From Couchioplanes caeruleus (GTDB lineage Bacteria; Actinomycetota; Actinomycetes; Mycobacteriales; Micromonosporaceae): a DNA stretch of 64,000 nucleotides. Shown here piece after piece: positions 16,713 through 24,721 of the stretch. The translations under genes were made by a program, and so were the position numbers. The stretch lies in the NCBI RefSeq assembly GCF_003751945.1, contig NZ_RJKL01000001.1:8202501-8266500 (forward strand), read 5' to 3'. The notes beneath the pieces are model-generated. The model was not told the origin of the DNA and ran no database searches. It worked only from the letters and a program-made list of their open reading frames with translations. Every line of letters begins with the position of its first letter. Position 1 is the first letter of the stretch.

Positions 16713-17822
16713 GTGGACATCACGACCGAGCAGGCCCTGGCCCTGCGGATGCACAGCCTGCTGCTGACGCCCGAGGTCCGCCCCGGCACGGTGGCCGGCA
16801 TCGTCCAGTGGTTCGGCGCCATGCAGGCGCAGGACATGGCGAGCGGGCTGTGGTCGCTCGGCGCCCGCCTGCCCGGCGCGGGCGTCGGCGACGTCGAGGC
16901 GGCCCTCGAGCGCCGCGAGGCGATCCGCACCTGGCCGATGCGCGGCACCGTGCATCTCGTCCCGCCCGCCGACGCGCGCTGGATGCTCGACCTGATGGGC
17001 GTGCGCGCGCTGGCGGGCGCGGCGAAGCGCCGCGCCACCATCGGCCTGTCCGAGCGGGCGGCCGACCGCGGCGTCGAGCTGCTCGGCGAGGCCCTCGCCG
17101 GCGGCAAGCGGCTGACCCGCGCCGAGTGCCTGGCGGCCGTCGCCGCCGGGGGAGTCGAGCTCAGCGGTCAGATGGGCTACCACCTGCTCTGGTATGCGAG
17201 CCAGCGCGGCGTCACCTGCATCGCCCCGCACATCGGCAAGGAGCAGTCGTTCGTGCTGCTCGACGAGTGGGCGCCGAAGCCGAACCGGCCGTCCCGCGAG
17301 GAGGCCCTCGGGCTGATCGCGACCCGCTTCTTCCGCAGCCACGGCCCGGCCACGAGGGCGGACCTCGCCCGCTGGACCGGGCTCACCATGACGGACGTGC
17401 GCGCGGGCATCGCGGCGGCCGGCCCGGCGCTGGGCACGGTCGCGGTCGACGGCGTCGAGATGTTCGCCGATCCGGCCGTGCTGGACGCCGCGACCACCAC
17501 CCGAGACGACTGGGCGGCACTGCCCGGCTTCGACGAGTACATGCTGGGTTACCAGGACCGCACGATGATGGTCGACAAGCGTCACCTGGACGCCATCGTT
17601 CCGGGCGGCAACGGCATCTTCAAGTCCACCCTGGTCGAGCGGGGCCGGGTGGTGGCGACCTGGAAGCGCACGCTCGGCAAGAAGGCGGTCACTGTGGACG
17701 TCACACCGCTGACATCTTTCGCGCCGGCCGCGCGCGAGCGCGCGGAGGCCTGCCTCGAGCCGTATGCCCAGTTCGTGGGGCTGCCGCCGCGGGTCCGCTG
17801 GTTATCTGTTAACAACCCTTGA
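16713..17822 (+). CDS. Winged-helix DNA-binding protein, AlkZ/YcaQ-like (HTH_42 family)
   Basis: This 369-residue protein of the PF06224 family has the order LALRMHSLL, an N-terminal QxQ motif within FGAMQAQDM, WPMRGTVHLVP, and a C-terminal LPGFDEYMLGYQDR plus IVPGGNGIFKSTLV. In characterised relatives (AlkZ and YcaQ DNA glycosylases), the QxQ glutamines take part in removing alkylated or cross-linked bases, so a DNA repair or self-protection role is plausible. Many family members are uncharacterised, so the activity remains inference. The GTG start sits right after the pgi terminator. A TTA leucine codon is found five codons before the stop. Confidence 0.82.
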   Translation: MDITTEQALALRMHSLLLTPEVRPGTVAGIVQWFGAMQAQDMASGLWSLGARLPGAGVGDVEAALERREAIRTWPMRGTVHLVPPADARWMLDLMGVRALAGAAKRRATIGLSERAADRGVELLGEALAGGKRLTRAECLAAVAAGGVELSGQMGYHLLWYASQRGVTCIAPHIGKEQSFVLLDEWAPKPNRPSREEALGLIATRFFRSHGPATRADLARWTGLTMTDVRAGIAAAGPALGTVAVDGVEMFADPAVLDAATTTRDDWAALPGFDEYMLGYQDRTMMVDKRHLDAIVPGGNGIFKSTLVERGRVVATWKRTLGKKAVTVDVTPLTSFAPAARERAEACLEPYAQFVGLPPRVRWLSVNNP

Positions 17823-17888
17823 TATTTAAGTTCATAAACGTCAAGCTGTGGGGGACCTGCCTGGGTCATCGATCCGTCAGGAGCCGCC

Positions 17889-19223
17889 ATGAGAAGACGA
17901 CGTACCGTGTGCGCGCTGGTAGCCGGCGCCGCGATGACCCTGACGACGGCCGTGCTCGCGGCCCCCGACGGCATGGCCGCCGTCTCCGGCGGTGCCGTCC
18001 GGGCGGCCGCCGTGGCGTGTGCCGCGCCGGCCTGGGCCGAGGGCGCCACCTATGCGGCCGGCGCGCAGGTGACCTACGGGAGCCGCCTGTACTCGGCCCT
18101 GGTCGCCCACACCGCCCACGTCGGGGCCAACTGGAACCCGGCCTCGACACCCTCGCTGTGGCGCGACCTCGGCGTGTGCACCGGAGGCACGACGCCGCCG
18201 ACCACGCCGCCCACGCCACCGCCCACCACGCCCCCGACGACTCCGCCCACCTCGCCGCCGGGTGGCAGCACCTGTGCCGTCAAGTCGCGGCCCGCCGGCA
18301 AGGTCCTCGTCGGCTACTGGGAGAACTGGGACGGCGCCGCCAACGGCGTGCACCCGGGCATGGGCTGGATTCCGATCACCGACGGCCGGCTCAAGCAGCA
18401 CGGCTACAACGTCATCAACGCGGCCTTCCCGGTGATCCGCTCCGACGGCACGGTGCTGTGGGAGAACGGGATGGACGTCGGCGTGAAAGTCTCCACCCCG
18501 GCGGAGATGTGCCAGGCCAAGGCGAACGGCGCGACGCTGCTGATGTCGATCGGCGGCGCGGCGGCCGGAATCGACCTGAGCTCCGGCGCCGTCGCCGACC
18601 GGTTCGTGGCGACCATCGTGCCGATCCTGCAGCAATACCACTTCGACGGCATCGACATCGACATCGAGACCGGCCTGACCGGCAGCGGCAGTATCACCAC
18701 CCTGTCCACCTCGCAGGCCAACCTGATCCGGATCATCGACGGAGTGCTCGCCCGGATGCCGTCGAACTTCGGCCTCACGATGGCCCCGGAGACGGCGTAC
18801 GTGACGGGCGGCAGCGTCACCTACGGGTCCATCTGGGGCTCCTACCTGCCGATCATCAAGAAGTACGCGGACAACGGCCGCCTCTGGTGGCTGAACATGC
18901 AGTACTACAACGGCAGCATGTACGGCTGCTCGGGCGACTCGTACCCGGCCGGCACGGTGCAGGGCTTCGTCGCTCAGACCCGGTGCCTCGACGGCGGCCT
19001 CACCGTCCAGGGCACCACGATCCGCGTCCCGTACGACAGGCAGGTCCCCGGCCTGCCCGCCCAGCCGGGAGCGGGCGGCGGCTACATGGAGCCGGCCCTG
19101 GTGTCGCAGTCCTGGAACGGCGTCGGCGGTAGCCTCAAGGGCCTGATGACCTGGTCGGCCAACTGGGACGGCTCCCGCGGCTGGACCTTCGGCGACAACG
19201 TGAAGTCGCTGCAGGGTCGCTGA
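17889..19223 (+). CDS. Secreted GH18 chitinase with chitin-binding domain
   Basis: This 444-residue extracellular chitinase has a signal peptide (MRRRRTVCALVAGAAMTLTT, cleavage likely after residues 30-42) and a CBM5/12-type domain (about 45-96, WAEGATYAAGAQVTYGSRLY ... LWRDLG). A Thr/Pro linker follows (98-125), then a GH18 barrel with the catalytic DxxDxDxE in FDGIDIDIE. Other GH18 features are LMSIGG, the product-site MQYYN and LMTWSANWD. The ATG is preceded by AGGAG. The 66-bp upstream region is notably AT-rich (TATTTAAGTTCATAAACG) and is the likely promoter. A strong hairpin follows the gene, so it is monocistronic. Confidence 0.94.
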   Translation: MRRRRTVCALVAGAAMTLTTAVLAAPDGMAAVSGGAVRAAAVACAAPAWAEGATYAAGAQVTYGSRLYSALVAHTAHVGANWNPASTPSLWRDLGVCTGGTTPPTTPPTPPPTTPPTTPPTSPPGGSTCAVKSRPAGKVLVGYWENWDGAANGVHPGMGWIPITDGRLKQHGYNVINAAFPVIRSDGTVLWENGMDVGVKVSTPAEMCQAKANGATLLMSIGGAAAGIDLSSGAVADRFVATIVPILQQYHFDGIDIDIETGLTGSGSITTLSTSQANLIRIIDGVLARMPSNFGLTMAPETAYVTGGSVTYGSIWGSYLPIIKKYADNGRLWWLNMQYYNGSMYGCSGDSYPAGTVQGFVAQTRCLDGGLTVQGTTIRVPYDRQVPGLPAQPGAGGGYMEPALVSQSWNGVGGSLKGLMTWSANWDGSRGWTFGDNVKSLQGR

Positions 19224-19234
19224 TCCACGGCACG

Positions 19235-19276
19235 GCACGGCCCGCCCCGCTCCGCCCGGAGTGGGGCCGGCCGTGC
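19235..19276 (+). terminator. Large imperfect hairpin after the chitinase gene
   Basis: GCACGGCC and GGCCGTGC form the outer arms, GCCCC/GGGGC and CTCC/GGAG the inner arms, with two single mismatches and a GCCC loop. The stem spans about 19 positions per side. Confidence 0.75.
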
Positions 19277-19306
19277 TGCTGTGACCGGCACCCCGTTGGC
19301 GAAGAT

Positions 19307-19337
19307 CTTTGACTATGAAATAATTGCTATGTCAAAG
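19307..19337 (+). promoter_or_regulatory. AT-rich inverted repeat (operator/promoter) before the LLM monooxygenase
   Basis: Perfect 7-bp arms CTTTGAC and GTCAAAG flank a 17-base AT-rich centre (TATGAAATAATTGCTAT). This is an abrupt drop in GC content and contains a TTGACT -35-like hexamer. It lies about 60 bp before the start codon and fits a repressor-controlled promoter, for instance one bound by a MarR- or TetR-type regulator. No such regulator gene is adjacent. Confidence 0.5.
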
Positions 19338-19393
19338 AGGTTGTGCGGGGCAGTCCGGGGCCGAGGGTCCCGACCGAGAGTCCGGGAGCGGGC

Positions 19394-20485
19394 ATGCAGT
19401 TCGGGATCTTCACCGTCGGCGACGTCACGCCCGACCCCACGAACGGGCGGACGCCGACCGAGCACGAGCGGATCAAGGCGATGGTCACGATCGCCCGCAA
19501 GGCTGAGGAGGTCGGCCTCGACGTCTTCGCCACCGGCGAGCACCACAACGAGCCCTTCGTGCCGTCCTCGCCGACCACCCTGCTCGGCTACATCGCCGCG
19601 CAGACGTCCACGCTGCTGCTCAGCACGTCCACCACGCTGATCACGACCAACGACCCGGTCAAGATCGCCGAGGACTATGCGATGCTGCAGCACCTCTCCG
19701 GCGGCCGGGTCGACCTGATGATGGGCCGCGGCAACACCGGGCCGGTCTATCCCTGGTTCGGCAAGGACATCCGGGCCGGCATCCCGCTCGCCGTCGAGAA
19801 CTATGCACTGCTCCATCGCCTCTGGCGCGAGCACGTCGTCGACTGGAAGGGCAAGTTCCGCACGCCGCTGCAGTCGTTCACCTCGACGCCGCGCCCGCTC
19901 GACGGCATCCCGCCGTTCGTCTGGCACGGCTCGATCCGCAGTCCCGAGATCGCCGAGCAGGCCGCCTACTACGGCGACGGCTTCTTCGCCAACCACATCT
20001 TCTGGCCGGCGTCGCACACCCAGCGGATGGTCGCGCTCTACCGCGAGCGCTTCGCCCACCACGGCCACGGCGATCCCGACCAGGCCATCGTCGGTCTCGG
20101 CGGGCAGGTGTTCATGCGGCGCAACAGCCAGGACGCGGTGCGGGAGTTCCGACCGTACTTCGACAACGCCCCGGTCTACGGTCACGGCCCGTCGCTGGAG
20201 GACTTCACGCGGGAGACGCCGCTGACCGTGGGCAGCCCCCAGCAGGTCATCGACCGTACGCTCGGCTTCCGCGACTACGTCGGCGACTACCAGCGCCAGT
20301 TGTTCCTGATGGACCACGCCGGGCTGCCCCTGAAGACCGTCCTGGAGCAGCTCGATCTGCTCGGCGAGGAGGTCGTGCCGGTGCTGCGCAAGGAGTTCGC
20401 CGCGCTCAAGCCGGCGCACGTGCCCGAGGCCCCGACCCACGCGTCTCTGCTGGCCGAGGCCGCAAGCAAGGAGGCCGTGGCATGA
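19394..20485 (+). CDS. CE1758-type LLM-class FMN-dependent monooxygenase
   Basis: This 363-residue luciferase-like monooxygenase starts at an ATG after GGGAGCGGGC. Family features include FGIFTVGDVTPDP, the flavin-pocket stretch DVFATGEHHNEPFVPSSP, LLLSTSTTLI and GRVDLMMGRGNTGPVYPWFG. Relatives of this kind (CE1758 group) are nearly always paired with a dedicated FMN reductase of the CE1759 group, and such a gene follows here. The substrate is unknown. The gene ends ATGA-overlapping a 22-codon minigene and lies behind an AT-rich palindromic promoter region. Confidence 0.88.
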   Translation: MQFGIFTVGDVTPDPTNGRTPTEHERIKAMVTIARKAEEVGLDVFATGEHHNEPFVPSSPTTLLGYIAAQTSTLLLSTSTTLITTNDPVKIAEDYAMLQHLSGGRVDLMMGRGNTGPVYPWFGKDIRAGIPLAVENYALLHRLWREHVVDWKGKFRTPLQSFTSTPRPLDGIPPFVWHGSIRSPEIAEQAAYYGDGFFANHIFWPASHTQRMVALYRERFAHHGHGDPDQAIVGLGGQVFMRRNSQDAVREFRPYFDNAPVYGHGPSLEDFTRETPLTVGSPQQVIDRTLGFRDYVGDYQRQLFLMDHAGLPLKTVLEQLDLLGEEVVPVLRKEFAALKPAHVPEAPTHASLLAEAASKEAVA

Positions 20486-20550
20486 CGTCGCGCACCCTTG
20501 CCGTCATTGCTGGGCTGAGCCGCAATGCCACCGAGGAGGCTGCCGCATGA
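20482..20550 (+). pseudogene. 22-codon duplicated junction: reductase start fused to monooxygenase tail
   Basis: The ATG at 20482 overlaps the monooxygenase stop and opens a 22-codon frame that begins MTSRTLAVIAGLS, almost the same as the real reductase start MTSRTLVVVTAGLS. It ends EEAAA, like the monooxygenase end KEAVA. The 65-bp segment therefore looks like a tandem duplication spanning the gene junction. Its stop overlaps the reductase ATG, so translational coupling is kept. It is too short to have an obvious function. Confidence 0.65.
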
Positions 20551-21158
20551 CGTCGCGGACTCTTGTCGTCGTCACGGCGGGGTTGAGCAAGCCGTCGTCC
20601 ACCCGCCTGCTCGCGGACCGGCTGTCCGCGGCGGCGGTGGACCACGCCGCCCGCGCCGGCGTGGACCTGCGGGTACGGGTCGTCGAGCTGCGCGACCTGG
20701 CCCACGATCTCATGAACCACATGCTGACCGGCTTCCCGCCGGCCGCCCTGCGCGAGGTCCTGGACGCGGTGGCGGAGGCGGACGGCCTGATCGCCGTGAC
20801 GCCGGTCTTCCACGCGTCGTACAGCGGCCTGTTCAAGTCGTTCTTCGACGTGCTCGACAAGGATGTCCTGGTCGGCAAGCCCGTGCTGATCGCCGCGACG
20901 GGCGGCACGGCCCGCCATTCGCTGGCCCTCGAGCACGCGGTGCGGCCGATGTTCGCGTTCCTGCGGGCGGCGACCGTCCCCACGGCGGTCTTCGCGGCCC
21001 CGCAGGACTGGGGCGGCGACGAGGCCGAGGGCCAGTTGCGCCAGCGCGCCGACCAGGCGGCGGCCGAGCTCGCCACCGAGATCGGCCGGCGGGAGACGGC
21101 GCGGCCCGCGGATCCGTTCGCGCTGACCACCTCGTTCGAGGAGCTGCTCGCAGGGTAG
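20547..21158 (+). CDS. CE1759-type NAD(P)H-dependent FMN reductase
   Basis: This 203-residue flavodoxin-fold reductase likely supplies reduced FMN to the monooxygenase upstream. The N-terminus VVVTAGLSKPSSTRLLADRL is the phosphate loop, and TPVFHASYSGLFKSFFDVLD is the typical flavin-binding segment of NADPH-dependent FMN reductases; GGTARHSL follows. Size and pairing match the CE1759 family that partners CE1758-type LLM enzymes. The ATG overlaps the stop of the duplicated minigene and has GAGGAGG upstream in that minigene. Confidence 0.88.
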   Translation: MTSRTLVVVTAGLSKPSSTRLLADRLSAAAVDHAARAGVDLRVRVVELRDLAHDLMNHMLTGFPPAALREVLDAVAEADGLIAVTPVFHASYSGLFKSFFDVLDKDVLVGKPVLIAATGGTARHSLALEHAVRPMFAFLRAATVPTAVFAAPQDWGGDEAEGQLRQRADQAAAELATEIGRRETARPADPFALTTSFEELLAG

Positions 21159-21183
21159 AAAGGGCGGGACGACAGGGGGAACC

Positions 21184-21753
21184 ATGGCGGAGATCGTGCT
21201 CGTCCGGCACGGGCAGACCGAGTGGAGCGCGGCTCGCAGGCACACCTCGTACACGGACCTCGACCTCACCCCGGTGGGGGAGCAGGAGGCCCGCCGCGCG
21301 GGGGAGCGGCTGAAGGGACGCGAGTTCGCGGCGGTGATCTCCAGCCCGCGCCGCCGGGCGGCACGCACCGCCGAGCTCGCCGGGCTGGCCGTCACCGAGA
21401 CGACCGAGGACCTGGCCGAGTGGCACTACGGCGACTACGAGGGCATCACGAGCGCGACCATCCGCGAGACCCGTCCCTCGTGGTCGCTCTGGACCGACGG
21501 CTGCCCCGGCGGCGAGTCGCCGTCCGAGGTGGGCGAGCGTCTCGACCGGGTGCTGGACCGGGCGCGGGACCACCTCGACCGGGGCGACGTGGCGTTGATC
21601 GCGCACGGGCACTGCCTGCGGGTGGCGGGCGCGCGGTGGATCGGCCTGCCGCCCAGCGGCGGCGGCCTGCTCCGTCTCGATACGGCGACGCTCTCGGCGC
21701 TCGCCTTCGAGCACGGCAACCCGGTCATCGGCTTCTGGAACGCCGCCGCCTGA
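21184..21753 (+). CDS. Histidine phosphatase family protein (phosphoglycerate-mutase-like)
   Basis: This 189-residue cytoplasmic phosphatase has the catalytic RHG near the start (LVRHGQTEW, His about residue 9), SSPRRRAARTAE with the second arginine, LAEWHYGDYEG with the proton-donor Glu, and the second histidine in LIAHGHCLR. These are the four hallmark pieces of the branch-1 superfamily. The family includes phosphoglycerate mutases, broad acid phosphatases and cobalamin-pathway enzymes, so the substrate is undecided. The ATG follows AGGGGGAACC. The gene converges on the AraC regulator gene with only 9 bp between stops. Confidence 0.9.
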   Translation: MAEIVLVRHGQTEWSAARRHTSYTDLDLTPVGEQEARRAGERLKGREFAAVISSPRRRAARTAELAGLAVTETTEDLAEWHYGDYEGITSATIRETRPSWSLWTDGCPGGESPSEVGERLDRVLDRARDHLDRGDVALIAHGHCLRVAGARWIGLPPSGGGLLRLDTATLSALAFEHGNPVIGFWNAAA

Positions 21754-21762
21754 GCCGGTCGC

Positions 21763-22713
21763 TCAGCAGGTCTGAGCGCCGGCGTCGGTTCGCCGGTATT
21801 CCTGCGGGCTCAAGCCCCGGACGCGCTTGAATGCGGTACTGAGCGCGAAGGCGCTGCCGTAACCGACCTGCCGTGCGACGGCGGCCACGGTGGTGTCCGG
21901 CTCGCGCAGGAGGTCCGCGGCGAGGTCCATGCGCCAGTCCGTCAGGTACTTCATCGGCGACTCCCCGATCAGGGAGGTGAACCGGCGGGCGAAGGCCGCC
22001 CGGGACGTGCCGACCTTGGCGGCGAGATTCATGATGGTCCACTGGTACGCCGGGTCGGCGTGCATCAGGCGCAGCGCCGGGCCCACGACCGGGTCGTGCT
22101 GCGCCCGGTACCAGCCCGGCGTCGCGGTCGCGGCGTCGGCGAGCCACGAGCGCAGCACGGACACGAGGAGCAGGTCCAGCAGCCGGTCGAGGACGACCTC
22201 CTGACCCGGCTCGGTCCTGCCGATCTCGGTCCCGAGCAGGGTGACGAGCGGCGCCTCCGCCGGGCCGGCGGGGCGGACGAGCAGCGGGGGCAGGACGCGC
22301 AGCAGACGCCGGCTGACCTCGCTGTGCATCTCGTACGTACCGCTCAGCATGACGGCCGCGCCATCGGCGCTGTCGCCCCAGGTCCGCACGCCGAGGCTCA
22401 TGTCCTCCGCCATGGCCTCGCCACGCACGGTGGTGCACTGCTGTCCCGGGTGGATGACGATCTGCACGGGCGTGTCCGGAGCGTCGGCGATCGTGTACGG
22501 GTCCGGCCCGCGGACGATGGCCACGTCGCCCGGGTGCAGCCGGACCGGGTGGTCGCCGTCGGGGACGATCCACGCCGTGCCGCGGACCATGGTCACCAGC
22601 GAGAGCGGGGCCCGGTCCTCGATCCGCAGGCACCACGGCGGGTCGAGGATCGAACGGAGCAGGAAGGCCCCACGGGCGCGCGGCTGATCCAGCAGTCCGG
22701 CGAGGGCGTCCAC
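21763..22713 (-). CDS. AraC-family transcriptional regulator with cupin sensor
   Basis: This 316-residue regulator has an N-terminal cupin-type ligand domain (about 20-170, PDGDHPVRLHPGDVAIVRGP) and a C-terminal double helix-turn-helix with MNLAAKVGTSRAAFARRFTS and the AraC signature VAAVARQVGYGSAFALSTAF. Its gene lies 30 bp downstream of the NmrA-type reductase gene on the same strand. The two are probably co-transcribed, and the reductase gene is the obvious candidate target. The inducer is unknown. Confidence 0.9.
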   Translation of the reverse strand: MDALAGLLDQPRARGAFLLRSILDPPWCLRIEDRAPLSLVTMVRGTAWIVPDGDHPVRLHPGDVAIVRGPDPYTIADAPDTPVQIVIHPGQQCTTVRGEAMAEDMSLGVRTWGDSADGAAVMLSGTYEMHSEVSRRLLRVLPPLLVRPAGPAEAPLVTLLGTEIGRTEPGQEVVLDRLLDLLLVSVLRSWLADAATATPGWYRAQHDPVVGPALRLMHADPAYQWTIMNLAAKVGTSRAAFARRFTSLIGESPMKYLTDWRMDLAADLLREPDTTVAAVARQVGYGSAFALSTAFKRVRGLSPQEYRRTDAGAQTC

Positions 22714-22743
22714 GGCAGCGAGTGTAGAGGTCGGGTGAGGCCG

Positions 22744-23580
22744 TCAGCCCCAGACGCCGGTGGCCGAGGTCGCGCGGGCGTACCCGGCGAAGTCCTTCGG
22801 CTGCCGGCCCAGGGCCCGCTGGACGCCGTCGGCGAGGCCGGCGTTGCGTCCGTCGAGGATGGTGTCGAACAGCTCGGCGAACTGCGCCGGCTGACCGTAC
22901 TCGCGCAGCATGTCCGCGAACTGCTCGCGGGTGAGCCGGGTGTAGCGGATCTCCCGGCCGGTGACCGCGGAGAGCTCCTGGGCGACGTCGGCGAAGGTCA
23001 GCAGGCGGGGCCCGGTCAGCTCGTAGACTTCACCGGCGTGGCCGTCCTCGGTGAGAGCCGCGACCGCGACGTCGGCGATGTCGTCGGCGTCCACGAACGG
23101 CTCGCCGGCGTCGCCGACCGGCAGCGCGATCTCGCCGGCCAGGACGGGCTCGAGGAAGAAGCTCTCGCTGAAGTTCTGGTGGAACCAGCTACACCGGACG
23201 ATCGTCCAGGCGGCACCGGCGGCCTCCACCACTTTCTCGGCGGCGCGGGCGGCCTCCTCGCCGCGGCCCGAGAGCAGCACCAGGCGCTCGACGCCCGCGG
23301 CCACCGCGAGCTCGCTGAGACCGGCGACGGCGTCCACCGCGCCGGGGAAGCCGAGGTCCGGGTAGTAGGAGATGTAGACGCCGCCGACCCCGTCGAGGGC
23401 TGCCGGCCACGTGGTCCGGTCCTCCCAGTCGAAGGGGGGCTGCGCGGAGCGCGACCCGACGCGCACCTCGCGACCCGCGTCCACGAGGCGCCGCACCACG
23501 CGGCTGCCGGTCTTGCCGGTGCCGCCGATGACGAGGATGGGCTCGAGCCGGCCGGAGGCGGTGGGAGAAGTATCGGTCAT
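22744..23580 (-). CDS. NmrA-like NAD(P)-binding oxidoreductase
   Basis: This 278-residue atypical short-chain dehydrogenase starts with the Rossmann motif ILVIGGTGKTGSRVVRRL. The middle has LVLLSGRGEEAA and TIVRCSWFHQNFSESFF, the region where classical SDRs carry the YxxxK pair, which is not evident here. That absence is typical of NmrA/quinone-reductase-2-like proteins, which act as NAD(P)H:quinone reductases or redox sensors. The ATG at 23580 is chosen because upstream in-frame codons lack similarity to the fold. It is co-directional with the AraC gene downstream. Confidence 0.85.
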   Translation of the reverse strand: MTDTSPTASGRLEPILVIGGTGKTGSRVVRRLVDAGREVRVGSRSAQPPFDWEDRTTWPAALDGVGGVYISYYPDLGFPGAVDAVAGLSELAVAAGVERLVLLSGRGEEAARAAEKVVEAAGAAWTIVRCSWFHQNFSESFFLEPVLAGEIALPVGDAGEPFVDADDIADVAVAALTEDGHAGEVYELTGPRLLTFADVAQELSAVTGREIRYTRLTREQFADMLREYGQPAQFAELFDTILDGRNAGLADGVQRALGRQPKDFAGYARATSATGVWG

Positions 23581-23647
23581 GACCCCAGTCAAGCCGGACG
23601 ATCGAAGACGAACCATAGCTGGAAGGCTCATGGGCATGTGCGAGCGT

Positions 23648-24721
23648 CTACGGCATGACGGTCACCTCGGCCAGGGCCGCGGGGATGCCGCCTCTCGCCA
23701 GGGCGCGGCGTTGGCGTGTCGCGCCGGTGCCCTCGTCGCGCACGCGGTCCAGTTCGGCCGCGACGAGCCTCGCGTCGCCGAGGCGGCGCAGCGCCGGCTG
23801 CACCGCCGTCACCAGGTCCGCGACCACGTCCCAGGCCGGGCGGGCCGTGCCGGCGTGCAGGTCGAGCAGCGTGCCGTCCATTCCCGAGTGGGCCGCGTTC
23901 CAGTGCGCGGCCGTCACGAGATGGTCCGGGACCGGAAGTCCGCCGCCGTCCACCAGGCAGGTCGCCACCAGCGAGCGGACCAGCGCCGCCAGCAGCACGG
24001 TGTCGGCGGGTGCCGGGCACACGTCGGCCACCCGGATCTCCACCGTGGGGTAGGCCACCGACGGGCGGGCGTACCAGAGCACCATGCTGTCGTCGAGCAT
24101 CGCGCCGGACGAGACCAGCAGGGCCACGGTGCGGTCGTAGTCCGCGGCCGAGGCGAAGGCCGGGACGGGTCCGAGCGCCGGCCAGCGGGCGAGCTGCAGC
24201 GAGCGCCAGCTAGCGTGGCCGGTGTCGGCGCCCGCGTAGAGCGGGGAATTGACGGTCAGCGCCTGCAGCACCGGCAGCCAGGGCCGCAGCCGAGTGCAGA
24301 CGCGCACGGCCGTCTCCCGGTCCGGCACGCCGACATGGACGTGGCAGCCGCACACGGCCGCGTCGTACGCGATCGGGCCGTAGTGCCGGGCGATCGCGTG
24401 GAACCGGCGGTCGTCGGTCGGCTCGCGCACCGGCTCGGCGACCGGAATGGCGCCGATCGCCACGAGGTGGGCGCCCGCCGCCGTGGCCGCCGTGGCCGCG
24501 GCCCGGCGCAGATCGGTGAGCCGACCGGCCAGCTCCGGCAGTTCCGTGCAGACTGGGGTGACCATCTCGATCATGCTGTGCCGGAACTCCAGCCGGCTCT
24601 GCGCGCGCACGGCGTCGGGCAGCGCGGCGAGGACCTTCTCCACCACGGGCGCGTTCTCGCCGGTGTCCGGGTCGAGGAGCAGGAACTCCTCCTCGACGCC
24701 GAGGGTGGGCCCGCCGGTCAC
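23648..24721 (-). CDS. YbdK-type carboxylate-amine ligase (glutamate-cysteine ligase 2 family)
   Basis: This 357-residue ATP-grasp-like ligase begins TLGVEEEFLLLDPDTGE, the metal/ATP-binding Glu cluster of the GCS2 family. It continues with SRLEFRHSMIEMVTPVCTEL, CGCHVHVGVPDRE, TVNSPLYAGADTG and WYARPSVAYPTVEIRVADVC, all hallmark blocks of YbdK-type proteins (about 360-380 residues). Weak glutamate-cysteine ligase activity is known for E. coli YbdK; in actinomycetes the physiological product is unclear. The GTG start overlaps the stop of the methyltransferase gene by 4 bp, indicating translational coupling. Confidence 0.88.
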   Translation of the reverse strand: MTGGPTLGVEEEFLLLDPDTGENAPVVEKVLAALPDAVRAQSRLEFRHSMIEMVTPVCTELPELAGRLTDLRRAAATAATAAGAHLVAIGAIPVAEPVREPTDDRRFHAIARHYGPIAYDAAVCGCHVHVGVPDRETAVRVCTRLRPWLPVLQALTVNSPLYAGADTGHASWRSLQLARWPALGPVPAFASAADYDRTVALLVSSGAMLDDSMVLWYARPSVAYPTVEIRVADVCPAPADTVLLAALVRSLVATCLVDGGGLPVPDHLVTAAHWNAAHSGMDGTLLDLHAGTARPAWDVVADLVTAVQPALRRLGDARLVAAELDRVRDEGTGATRQRRALARGGIPAALAEVTVMP

